A stretch of DNA of 33,967 nt from CAZDCD01 sp964503885 (GTDB lineage Bacteria > Bacteroidota > Bacteroidia > Bacteroidales > UBA10428): positions 1-33,967 of the forward strand of contig CAZDCD010000036.1 in NCBI GenBank assembly GCA_964503885.1, written 5' to 3'. Below the pieces are notes generated by a model. The model was given only the letters and a program-made list of their open reading frames with translations, ran no database searches and was not told where the DNA came from. A program made the translations under genes and the position numbers. This document shows positions 16,922-24,394 of this stretch, piece after piece (the first letter of the stretch is position 1; each line of letters begins with the position of its first letter).

Positions 16922-17719
16922 ATGACAACTACAGGTAAAATTGAAGTACCCGTGATGGCTGATCTCAAAGCCAGAGGCGAATCCCCTGAATATCTTTTCT
17001 GGGTGGGGTGTGCCGGGGCATTCGATGACAGGTATAAGAAGGTTGCCAGGGCTTTTGCAAAGATACTGAATCATCTTAAGATACAATATGCCGTGCTCGG
17101 GACCGAAGAATCATGCACGGGTGATCCCGCACGAAGAGCAGGCAATGAGATGCTGTTTCAAATGCAGGCCTTGGCCAATATCGAGATCCTGAAAAGGTAC
17201 GAAGTAAAAAAAATACTTACCATATGTCCGCATTGCTATAATGTGTTTAAAAACGAATATCCCGACCTGGGAGGTTATTATGAAGTGATCAATTACACAG
17301 AGTTTTTAAATGAACAGATCAAAGCCGGTCACCTGAATGTCGGGACAACCCTGTTTGAGGGAAAGAAGATTACATACCACGATCCGTGTTACCTTGGAAG
17401 GGCAAACGGGATATACAACCCGCCCCGGGAAATTTTGAAAGCCATTCCCTCAGATAAAAAGGAAATGAAAAGAAACCGCAGCTTTGCCTTGTGCTGTGGA
17501 GCCGGGGGAGGCCAGATGTTCAAGGAAGCGGAAAAGGGAGATAAGGAAGTCTTTATCGAACGGATCGAAGATGCTATGGAAACGGGAGCGGATATCGTTG
17601 CCACCGCATGTCCGTTCTGCATGACCATGATTACGGACGGCATAAAATACAAGAACAGGGAAGAGGATATGAAGAATTATGACCTTGCCGAACTTGTTGT
17701 CTTGTCATTAAACCTGTGA
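16922..17719 (+). CDS. CCG-domain (HdrB-like) Fe-S protein, second half of the ETF:quinone oxidoreductase
   Basis: A soluble 265-residue protein with two cysteine-rich CCG units. The first has WVGCAGAFDD, EESCTGDPARR and CPHCYN. The second has YHDPCYLGR, LCCGAGGGQMF and ACPFCMTM. In heterodisulfide reductase HdrB such units bind unusual 4Fe-4S clusters. In EtfD-type proteins the same domain is fused behind the NarI-like and ferredoxin parts. Here it is a separate gene 57 nt after the membrane partner. The likely function is electron transfer between ETF and the membrane subunit. No signal peptide or membrane helix is present. Confidence 0.88.
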   Translation: MTTTGKIEVPVMADLKARGESPEYLFWVGCAGAFDDRYKKVARAFAKILNHLKIQYAVLGTEESCTGDPARRAGNEMLFQMQALANIEILKRYEVKKILTICPHCYNVFKNEYPDLGGYYEVINYTEFLNEQIKAGHLNVGTTLFEGKKITYHDPCYLGRANGIYNPPREILKAIPSDKKEMKRNRSFALCCGAGGGQMFKEAEKGDKEVFIERIEDAMETGADIVATACPFCMTMITDGIKYKNREEDMKNYDLAELVVLSLNL

Positions 17720-17787
17720 ACATTTTACAAAAGATTTGAAACGCGCAAAACAAACCACATTTTACTATATATATTAACGATCGAAAC

Positions 17788-19569
17788 ATGGAAAATAAAA
17801 CAAACCTGAAAAGCGGTGAATTTCTGGTAAAAGAGAGCAAAGCCGGCGATGTGTTCATACCTGAAGAATTTGATGAAGAACAGAAAATGATCGCACAGAC
17901 GTGCAGTGATTTTCTTGAAACAGAAATATTTCCGGCTGCCGACAGGATCGATGGCATGGAAACCGGACTGATGCCACAACTTCTGAAAAAAGCCGGTGAG
18001 CTGGGATTGCTGGGCATAGCCATACCCGAGGAGTTCGAAGGGTTCGGCCAGTCGTTTGTTACACAAATGCTGGCATGTGAAGTGATCGGTGCCGGGTATT
18101 CGTTTGCCGTAGCATATTCCGCCCACACAGGTATAGGAACCCTTCCCATCATGTATTACGGGAACGAAGAACAACGGAAAAAATACATACCCAAACTTGC
18201 AACTGGTGAATACCTCGGGGCATATTGCCTGACCGAACCCGGTGCAGGCTCTGACGCAAATTCAGGGAAAACAAAGGCAGTTCTTTCTTCCGATGGAAAA
18301 CACTATATCATGAACGGACAGAAAATGTGGATCACCAATGCCGGGTTTGCCGATGTACTGACAGTTTTTGCGAAAATCGATGACGACCGTTGCCTGAGTG
18401 CCTTCATTGTTGAACGAAACTTTCCGGGAATTACCTTCAATCCCGAAGAAAAGAAGATGGGGATCAAAGGTTCATCCACACGACAAATATTCTTCAACGA
18501 TTGCATGGTACCGGTAGAAAACCTGCTGGGTAAGAGAGGAGAAGGGTTCAGGATTGCCCTTACAATTTTGCATATGGGACGTATTAAACTCGGTGCAAAT
18601 GTATTGGGCTCGGCCAAAAAAGCAATCAATGAATCGGTCGCTTATGCCAACGAACGCAAGCAATTCGGTCAGCTTATATCACAATTCGGTGCCATCAAGC
18701 ATAAACTGGCCCAGCAGATCATCAAAACATTTGTAACCGAATCTGCTGTGTACCGTGTGAGCAGTGATATCGACGATGCTATTTTACGAAATAAAGCCAC
18801 TGGTATGGATCAAGGCCGTGCCACTATTGATGCGATCAGTCATTATGCTGTGGAAGCCGCAATATTGAAGGTTTATGGCTCCGAAGCCCTGGATTTTGTG
18901 GTGGATGAATCGGTACAGATATTCGGGGGAATGGGTTATTCAGCTGAAACGATGGTGGAAAGGGGTTACCGCGATTCCCGCATAAACCGGATATTTGAAG
19001 GGACAAACGAGATAAACCGCATGCTTGTGGTGGATACGGCCCTTAAAAGGGCCATGAAAGGCGATTTTGACCTCTTCGGTGAAGCCAGGAAGATTGCTGC
19101 CGGATTGTCCGATTTATCCGAAGCTGCACCTGAAGCGGATTATTATGTTGAAAAAAGGAAATACCTCGCGAATTTTAAAAAGGCTGTTCTGCTCGTTATC
19201 AATAAAGCTTCGGAGACCTTCGAACGCCAATTACCTCATGAACAGGAAATTTTGTTCAACATTTCCAATATGATCATGGAGTTGTATGTGGCCGAATCAA
19301 CCATGCTCAGGGTGCAGAAGATAGAAAAGCTTAAGGGTGCTGAAGCTTCAGGACTCTACAGGGATATTATCGATGTTGAAATTTACGATGCTGCCGGTAT
19401 TATCCGGAAGTCGGGTATGGATGCCATATGCTCATTTGCTGAAGGAGAAACATTAAAAGATCTTCACAGGGCGCTCGATATCCTCACACGAACAGCCTGT
19501 GTAAATGTGAAGGAAGCGCGGAGGAGACTAGCAGGTAAGCTGATCGTGGAGAATAAATATATTTTTTAG
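17788..19569 (+). CDS. Acyl-CoA dehydrogenase, long VLCAD-like form
   Basis: This FAD enzyme oxidizes acyl-CoA to trans-2-enoyl-CoA and gives its electrons to ETF. The 593 residues exceed the ~380 of short-chain family members because of a C-terminal helical extension of about 170 residues, as in VLCAD. LTEPGAGSDA begins near residue 148. The MWITNAGFAD flavin-contact segment follows, and RIFEGTNEINR carries the predicted catalytic base E404. The remaining C-terminal part (from about residue 425) is the VLCAD-type extension. It is the last gene of the etf operon, 68 nt after the CCG protein, so all steps from acyl-CoA to quinone are encoded together. Chain-length preference cannot be read from sequence. 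Confidence 0.95.
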   Translation: MENKTNLKSGEFLVKESKAGDVFIPEEFDEEQKMIAQTCSDFLETEIFPAADRIDGMETGLMPQLLKKAGELGLLGIAIPEEFEGFGQSFVTQMLACEVIGAGYSFAVAYSAHTGIGTLPIMYYGNEEQRKKYIPKLATGEYLGAYCLTEPGAGSDANSGKTKAVLSSDGKHYIMNGQKMWITNAGFADVLTVFAKIDDDRCLSAFIVERNFPGITFNPEEKKMGIKGSSTRQIFFNDCMVPVENLLGKRGEGFRIALTILHMGRIKLGANVLGSAKKAINESVAYANERKQFGQLISQFGAIKHKLAQQIIKTFVTESAVYRVSSDIDDAILRNKATGMDQGRATIDAISHYAVEAAILKVYGSEALDFVVDESVQIFGGMGYSAETMVERGYRDSRINRIFEGTNEINRMLVVDTALKRAMKGDFDLFGEARKIAAGLSDLSEAAPEADYYVEKRKYLANFKKAVLLVINKASETFERQLPHEQEILFNISNMIMELYVAESTMLRVQKIEKLKGAEASGLYRDIIDVEIYDAAGIIRKSGMDAICSFAEGETLKDLHRALDILTRTACVNVKEARRRLAGKLIVENKYIF

Positions 19570-19795
19570 TCCGGCTGCATTTCCGGCAGGTATGGGAGGG
19601 TTTTCCATGCTATTGAAAACTTGTTCATAAGTACTTCAGGCTTTCCTTTGATTGCATCCCCGACGGAGTTAATTTTGAATGGATTTTTATATCGGTGAAT
19701 TCGGTGTTGAATTCTTTGTATATTCCCGGTTTGCGCTTTCATAACCAATTTTTACAGGTTTATCAAAAATAAAATGTACATAACCGTAGAACTAT

Positions 19796-19803
19796 TATTT
19801 TTG
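19796..19803 (+). promoter_or_regulatory. Candidate -7 element (TATTTTTG) for the 19,837 gene
   Basis: TATTTTTG matches TAnnTTTG exactly, 33 nt before the ATG. The upstream region is AT-rich but lacks a TTG at the usual spacing. The stretch 19,570-19,795 shows no gene or strong structure. Confidence 0.4.
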
Positions 19804-19836
19804 TACTGTAGTTATTAACCCTATGGCCTCGCAACT

Positions 19837-20295
19837 ATGAAGGATTTAATACAGAAAACCGTTGCACTTCTCAAGCTACGAGTGAAAAGCAACCTTGAAG
19901 TGATCAACAAAAACCAGGTCAGGATCAAGGAGATTCTCAAACAACCCGCCTCTGCAGAACGCTCATTCACTTTTGAAAAGCATTACGAAGTCAACAAGAA
20001 CCTGCTGTCGGAGAACAATGATTTTATTAATGTGCAACTTACACTCATTAATTTTCTTGAAAAATACAAAAACTCCGATGCCCTCCAGGAAAGTCTGCCT
20101 GCTATCGATGTAAGCGCTATTTCCGATGAAGAAGAGCTGATGAATATTACGCTGAACGGCACACTTCCCTTTGATGAGGATCACCCGTTCTTTGGTAACG
20201 AAAAATTCTTTTCACGGCTTATGAGGCATTACCAGGTAAACGAACAATACGAAAAATGCCAGGAGCTTATGGACCTTCGAAAGAAATTTCACTAG
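19837..20295 (+). CDS. Hypothetical helical protein
   Basis: I do not recognise this 152-residue protein. It is charged and mostly helical by composition, with heptad-like repeats in the first 85 residues (possible coiled coil). A short acidic linker follows, then a C-terminal segment with DEDHPFFGNEKFFSRLM and a final helix rich in E, Q and K. There is no signal peptide, membrane span or catalytic motif. It has its own candidate promoter and ends at a bidirectional terminator shared with ssb on the opposite strand. A cytoplasmic structural or adaptor role would be a guess. Confidence 0.8.
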   Translation: MKDLIQKTVALLKLRVKSNLEVINKNQVRIKEILKQPASAERSFTFEKHYEVNKNLLSENNDFINVQLTLINFLEKYKNSDALQESLPAIDVSAISDEEELMNITLNGTLPFDEDHPFFGNEKFFSRLMRHYQVNEQYEKCQELMDLRKKFH

Positions 20296-20320
20296 ACAAT
20301 GAAGCTGATTTAATTTCAGG

Positions 20321-20360
20321 AAAAAAGGAAAAGCCTGCAATCTGCAGGCTTTTCTTTTTT
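20321..20360. terminator. Bidirectional rho-independent terminator
   Basis: GAAAAGCCTGCA (20,328-20,339) and TGCAGGCTTTTC (20,343-20,354) form a perfect 12-bp stem with loop ATC. Six A precede it (20,321-20,326) and six T follow (20,355-20,360), so it can stop transcripts from both the 19,837 gene and ssb. Confidence 0.92.
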
Positions 20361-20389
20361 CAGGAAAGTGGAATGAATAAGGCAGCAGC

Positions 20390-20743
20390 TTACTGTTCCG
20401 TTTCTTTCTTCCCATTGCCCAGCAGGGCGATCTCGTTGGCAATCACTTCGGTAAAATACCTGGTGTTGCCGCTTTTATCTTCATACTGGCGATGGCTTAA
20501 CCTTCCCTGTATGGCTATTTCCCTTCCTTTTTTCAGGAATTTTTCAGCTATTGTTGCGCTGCCACCCCATGCCACGATATTATGCCACTGCGTTTCTTTG
20601 ATCTGTTTTCCTTCTCCGTTACGGAATGTTTCACTTGTTGCAAGAGAGAAGCGGGCCAGTTTCCTACCACTGTCGAGGGTTTTGATCTCAGGATCCATAC
20701 CCAGGTTGCCGATCAGATGAACTGAATTTCTTAAATTATTCAT
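20390..20743 (-). CDS. ssb: Single-stranded DNA-binding protein, short form
   Basis: SSB coats single-stranded DNA during replication, recombination and repair. The OB-fold is clear: NSVHLIGNLGMDPEIKTL at the start, then FSLATSETFRN, TQWHNIVAWGG, the FLKKGREIAIQGRLSHRQY segment and YFTEVIANEI. The protein has only 117 residues and ends GKKETEQ. It lacks the flexible linker and the acidic tip (DDDIPF type) through which housekeeping SSB recruits partner enzymes. This suggests an accessory paralogue rather than the main SSB. Its upstream region holds an unusual dyad array. The downstream terminator is shared with the convergent neighbour. Confidence 0.93.
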   Translation of the reverse strand: MNNLRNSVHLIGNLGMDPEIKTLDSGRKLARFSLATSETFRNGEGKQIKETQWHNIVAWGGSATIAEKFLKKGREIAIQGRLSHRQYEDKSGNTRYFTEVIANEIALLGNGKKETEQ

Positions 20744-20780
20744 AACGCTAAGATTTAAAAGTTAATAAAAATTTATGGTA

Positions 20781-20788
20781 CAAAGAAA
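20781..20788 (-). promoter_or_regulatory. Possible ssb -7 element
   Basis: Read on the minus strand this is TTTCTTTG, one mismatch from TAnnTTTG, and it leaves a leader of roughly 35 nt before the ssb ATG. The dyad array at 20,816-20,866 would then lie about 40-90 bp upstream of the start. Confidence 0.35.
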
Positions 20789-20815
20789 CACCTGTCCCGG
20801 CAGATTATTCGGCTG

Positions 20816-20866
20816 GTAAACGTTTACTGTCGGTTGTAAACGACTAATAGTCGTGTATAAACGACA
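20816..20866. promoter_or_regulatory. Palindrome and TAAACG array upstream of ssb
   Basis: GTAAACGTTTAC (20,816-20,827) is a perfect 12-bp palindrome. Directly next to it, TGTCGGTTGTAAACGACT (20,828-20,845), a 3-nt spacer and the 18 bases 20,849-20,866 form a dyad with 15 of 18 paired positions. TAAACG occurs in direct orientation at 20,817, 20,837 and 20,858, spaced 20-21 bp, and inverted at 20,821-20,826. This looks like a multi-site operator. The rest of 20,744-21,115 shows no gene. Confidence 0.6.
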
Positions 20867-21115
20867 GCACACGGATATATTTCAGATATACAGAAACATA
20901 CAGCTTTATTATACATTAATCTTTTTTGGCCAGGTTATACCAGTTCACATAAGATGTGGGGGAAACGGCATTTGGTGGAAGATGCAATATCAGCATCTGA
21001 TAACACCGCGGTCGGTAAAGGAGTTTCCGGGAACGAAAGGGAGATAAAATTAGGAAGATAGAAATTTCCCTTCGGAATAATTTACACACGAAATAGAGTA
21101 TTCCCAACTGAAAAT

Positions 21116-22021
21116 TCAACTCTTTTCAAATACCAGCCTGTAATGATCCATAATTTCATGTTCGAAGCAAACCCTGTTGGGACTGGTCCTGAAAACAGCC
21201 ACCTGGTGCCTGAATTCCCTGTTTGCAATATATTCTGGTACCAGTGATAGATACAGCAAGTATTTTTTAAGGTTGAATTTCCTGAATTTTTTTCTCCACT
21301 GACCGATTGTTTCAATATAATCCAGCCTGCCGCTGCTCTTTGAAATCAGGGTAAACACCGGTTCTGCATTCCGGATCAACATTTCGGGGCCATAAGGGAG
21401 CCAGGAGCCCGGGAATTCTTTTTCCATTAGAGCCAGTACATGTGGGGCAGATCCTTTTTTTGCCCGAATATCGAAATCGTCATAATTGATCATGTTTTTA
21501 CTGAAGGTCATGGTTTGCAAATAGAATCTTCCTTTTGTGGGAAGCAAATTCGCCAGCGTACCGAAAAAATCGCGGTATACTTGTTCCTGTTTTCCTGCTT
21601 TCCATTCCTCCACGGAACAAAAATGTTCAAGACCGCCAATACAACTAATGGCATCGAATGTTCCGAAGTCACCGGGGGTAATATACCTGCAATCACGGAC
21701 CAGTACGTTTAACCCTTTCTTTCTGCAGGCTTTAGCCTGACCTTCCGACAATGTAAGACCCATACTTTCGGCACCCCTTTCTTCTGAAATATACCTCAGG
21801 AACGGTCCCCATCCGCATGCCATATCCAGCACCCTGCTTCCCTTTTTTATATTCAGGCTGTCGGCGATGAACCTGTGTTTTGCCCGTTGTGCCTCCTCAA
21901 GGGTAAGTGAGAAATCACCGTCGTATTTTGCGCCGCTGTAGTCGCCGGTTTCACCCATACTTAAGCGGAATATCTTGTCGATTGTGGTATAGGTGAAATC
22001 CATATCTTTTTGGTTTGCCAT
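21116..22021 (-). CDS. SAM-dependent methyltransferase, cyclopropane-fatty-acid-synthase family
   Basis: A 301-residue class I methyltransferase resembling cyclopropane-fatty-acyl-phospholipid synthases. SAM motif I, VLDMACGWG, is at residues 64-72, preceded by the family-typical LTLEEAQRAKHRFIADSL. MGLTLSEGQAKACRKKGL (about 87-104) is the second nucleotide-contact region and CIGGLEHF the post-motif with the active-site side. It is shorter than canonical CFA synthase (about 380), lacking the N-terminal lipid-binding part, so the substrate may not be a phospholipid acyl chain. There is no signal peptide. It lies alone, with AT-rich spacers on both sides. Confidence 0.88.
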   Translation of the reverse strand: MANQKDMDFTYTTIDKIFRLSMGETGDYSGAKYDGDFSLTLEEAQRAKHRFIADSLNIKKGSRVLDMACGWGPFLRYISEERGAESMGLTLSEGQAKACRKKGLNVLVRDCRYITPGDFGTFDAISCIGGLEHFCSVEEWKAGKQEQVYRDFFGTLANLLPTKGRFYLQTMTFSKNMINYDDFDIRAKKGSAPHVLALMEKEFPGSWLPYGPEMLIRNAEPVFTLISKSSGRLDYIETIGQWRKKFRKFNLKKYLLYLSLVPEYIANREFRHQVAVFRTSPNRVCFEHEIMDHYRLVFEKS

Positions 22022-22038
22022 TGTCTTTCTTTGTTGAT

Positions 22039-22149
22039 TTAAGGTATAACAAGTTCGTCCACTCTTTGTTGAGATCCGGGAATCCGAATAATACCTGCAA
22101 CCACAATTGCGTTCAGCACCGTTTTAACGGCAGTCGTTTTTACAGCCAT
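22039..22149 (-). CDS. Possible small protein upstream of the methyltransferase
   Basis: A 36-codon reading frame starting with ATG, 17 nt before the methyltransferase. It has a short hydrophobic middle (LNAIVVAGIIRI) between a Lys/Thr-rich start and an acidic end. I do not recognise it. It may be a leader peptide, a remnant or chance. Confidence 0.22.
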   Translation of the reverse strand: MAVKTTAVKTVLNAIVVAGIIRIPGSQQRVDELVIP

Positions 22150-22469
22150 GAATCTAAAGGATGATTGAGAATTATACCATATTTTAATTTTCAATGCGTG
22201 GCGCCACTGCACACCAGTTATGTAAATTCCCATGCAATGCATTCATTTTTAGAGATTTGGTGTGAGAAATGCTATGCCTGCTCCTGCGTATTGATTATTG
22301 ACGACAGTATGATTCAACTTTTTATCCTGAAGGGGAGGGGCAGGGATGAATTGCAGTTGTGCTGATGGTTATGATTTGAAAAATGTCCCGGACCCATGTT
22401 ATCTCAAGGTTCAATTATTTATCCCGGATTGAAAAATGAATATGGAGTTATCATTTTTTTTCATACGTT
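22150..22469. other. Intergenic stretch without a recognisable gene
   Basis: I see no convincing coding potential on either strand. A 10-bp palindrome GTGGCGCCAC is present at 22,198-22,207. A sigma70-like TATAAT string on the minus strand near 22,172-22,177 lacks a partner hexamer at proper spacing. Confidence 0.5.
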
Positions 22470-22492
22470 TTCGGTACATTTGAGATACCGAA
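22470..22492 (+). promoter_or_regulatory. Promoter -7 element inside a dyad: TTCGGTA-N9-TACCGAA
   Basis: TACATTTG at 22,475-22,482 matches TAnnTTTG exactly. It is embedded in a perfect 7-bp inverted repeat, TTCGGTA (22,470-22,476) and TACCGAA (22,486-22,492). A protein bound to the dyad would block the promoter, so this is a candidate repressor operator for the membrane protein 60 nt downstream. Confidence 0.5.
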
Positions 22493-22551
22493 TTGAGTAA
22501 AACTGCTTCAGCAAATAAGGATATTACTGCATCAAAAAACATCAAACCTCT

Positions 22552-22917
22552 ATGAAAAGGACTTTAAAAGAAGGACTTACAAGAGTCACATTCTTATTAA
22601 ATGGATTTATTTTCATAATAGGCGGAACTGATGTGATCCAAGATAATAAGGTGTTGTTTGGGATTTTCCTGTTGTCAGCGGCTATCCTCAATCTGTCTAT
22701 ACTGATCAAATTCAGCAAGGAAAAAATCAGGGCAACGCTTGGTAAACTGATCCTTCTGGTAAATATTATCGTTGCATTCGTAACGGCTGTCGATTACTTC
22801 ATATCAGGTAAAAAGTATATTCAATACGCGTGGTTATTGATAGCAATTATGTCTGCTATAGTTTTTGGAATGCAATTAAAAAAAGAAAGAATCCAGACTG
22901 GAAACAAACATTCGTAA
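22552..22917 (+). CDS. Small four-helix membrane protein of unknown function
   Basis: I do not recognise this 121-residue protein. Four hydrophobic stretches are visible, about residues 10-27, 34-53, 63-84 and 91-107, joined by short charged loops, with a basic C-terminal tail (KKERIQTGNKHS). It is probably an inner-membrane protein with no large soluble domain. It has its own candidate promoter overlapped by a dyad, and is flanked downstream by a 19-bp palindrome and a decayed gene on the other strand. Codon use is more AT-rich than in the core region. Confidence 0.75.
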   Translation: MKRTLKEGLTRVTFLLNGFIFIIGGTDVIQDNKVLFGIFLLSAAILNLSILIKFSKEKIRATLGKLILLVNIIVAFVTAVDYFISGKKYIQYAWLLIAIMSAIVFGMQLKKERIQTGNKHS

Positions 22918-22950
22918 TGTTTAGAATCTGTTGCATACTGTCATAGATTG

Positions 22951-22969
22951 TTAATTGATATTCAATTAA
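22951..22969. repeat. Perfect 19-bp AT-rich palindrome
   Basis: TTAATTGA, TAT, TCAATTAA form an uninterrupted dyad 34 nt after the membrane protein gene. No T-tract follows, so a terminator role is weak. A protein-binding site is an alternative. Confidence 0.45.
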
Positions 22970-22996
22970 TTATTCATAATACCCGGGTCCGTCCTA

Positions 22997-23363
22997 TTAA
23001 AAAAATTTAAGTGCTTTATTTCCATAAATAATGTCTAATCGTTCTATGTAGTCTTTAACTATGTTTAGGATATCAGTTTCCTTTAATGAATCTCCGAATT
23101 TAAGTCTAAAAACCCATCCTTCTTTTTATAGTCCACTCATAGGTGTCAACCAGCCTTTCTCTATCAGCGGAATAATTTCGCAGTGAATATCATATTTTTT
23201 TTTGTTCCTCAACATATTCTATTAAGGTATTATACATGCCGTATATCTTTTGGGAGATGAAGGTACTATTATCCAATTCAACGAATTCATTTTCAGTGAT
23301 TTATTTAGAAATTCTGGCGATCAGAAACAGCGGAGAATCGGAGGCATATGAATAATTTATGAG
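22997..23363 (-). pseudogene. Decayed gene, family not recognised
   Basis: On the minus strand a continuous protein-like reading emerges only if damage is repaired. The C-terminal part (EGWVFRLKFGD, then ETDILNIVKDYIERLD, ending ALKFF with stop at 22,997-22,999) is joined to IPLIEKGWLTPMSGL across an in-frame TAA at about 23,127. Further upstream, NSTFISQKIYGMYNTLIEYV connects only through a frameshift in an A-run near 23,190-23,200. Another TAA stands near 23,305. The amino acid composition is natural and the pieces line up in order, so this is a former gene of at least 115 codons. No start is identifiable. 23,364-23,588 shows nothing coding. Confidence 0.65.
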
Positions 23364-23588
23364 TTGTTAAAAAGCCACCCTTGTTATGCCAGGTAATATC
23401 TAATCTCAATTAATTTCCGGCTAATATAAAATATTGGGTTGCTTATTCTGATTATCTATTCGTTTGATTTTTTACTCGTCAAGCGGAGTATTACTGTCTG
23501 CTTGTATGCAGTTTTGTTGTTTTATTTAATATACTTGCTGCCGAACGTCTGGTATATAGCTCGTGTCTGATAAGGATACTTTATTCTG

Positions 23589-24365
23589 TTAAACCCGAAT
23601 AAATTTCCCACTTTTTAAAGTCTCCACAAACTGGTTTATAAATCTCGCAGCCGGTGCGCCGTCAACAATATTATGGTCAAAAGAAACTGTAAGACACAGG
23701 TGTTCTCTTGAAACGATATTTCCTTCAAATTCTACAACTTTTTTGCTGATGCTTCCGACGGTAACCAAAACCGTAGCAGATCCATGCGGAATAAACCAAA
23801 CCGGTTCTCTGCTGAACATCCCGACTGCTGTAACAGCAACTTTCCCGTACCGTTTTGCCATTTTTATGTTTCTGTCAGCTAACCGTATAAAAGGTTTGAG
23901 TAAAAAACCGGGAATATAATTGATCCAGGTAAGGTTTGATAAACTACCTAATTTATTGTCATGTAGTTTTTTAGCTTCTTTTATTTCGCTTTGGATCTGC
24001 CGGAATGTTTTTTCCTGTGCGTGTTTTATACCTACCGGCTCCGGTACTTTTTCACCGTCAAATTCTCTTTCAACCAGCACACTTACGGTAACATCATTGA
24101 GCAAAACAAGTTTTTTTCCTTTAATGAAGGAGTTTAATTGCGGGTGTTGCTTTATTACCTGTGCCAGGCAGGTAACTATATATGCTGTAAACGACAATTT
24201 TTCACCGGTTTTTTCAAAATGCTCTTTAATGATACGGCGGGGTTCGGTAATATCTGCTTCTGTAAAACTATGTATTGTATTCTTCTGCCTGGAGACAGAT
24301 GCTGATGCCGCTACCATCTTCCTGTTAAAAGAAAGGGGAATTGACGTGTATCCTTTGTTCATCAT
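23589..24365 (-). CDS. Stand-alone 2-oxoacid dehydrogenase-type acyltransferase
   Basis: A 258-residue protein with the catalytic fold of E2 acyltransferases (chloramphenicol-acetyltransferase superfamily). The active-site motif DHxxxDG is present as D230, H231, D235, G236. The N-terminal part (PLSFNRKMVAASASV, then FTAYIVTCLAQVIKQHP) also fits. The lipoyl and E1/E3-binding domains of true E2 subunits are missing, and no E1 or E3 gene is nearby, so it is unlikely to be part of a dehydrogenase complex. A stand-alone CoA-dependent acyl transfer is plausible but the substrate is unknown. It follows the NmrA-like gene by 29 nt in one operon. Confidence 0.87.
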   Translation of the reverse strand: MMNKGYTSIPLSFNRKMVAASASVSRQKNTIHSFTEADITEPRRIIKEHFEKTGEKLSFTAYIVTCLAQVIKQHPQLNSFIKGKKLVLLNDVTVSVLVEREFDGEKVPEPVGIKHAQEKTFRQIQSEIKEAKKLHDNKLGSLSNLTWINYIPGFLLKPFIRLADRNIKMAKRYGKVAVTAVGMFSREPVWFIPHGSATVLVTVGSISKKVVEFEGNIVSREHLCLTVSFDHNIVDGAPAARFINQFVETLKSGKFIRV

Positions 24366-24394
24366 AATACGTTGTTAATACTAATTCTATCCGC

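Noticed and set aside
20256..20720. 154-codon + strand frame across the terminator and ssb
   Set aside because: It overlaps the end of one gene, a terminator and the antisense of the conserved ssb.
23530..23594. Sequence around GCCGAACGTCTGG and GTTAAAC, considered as an integron-type attC recombination site
   Set aside because: Core-site matches are partial, the inner pairing is poor, no integrase is present and only one candidate exists.
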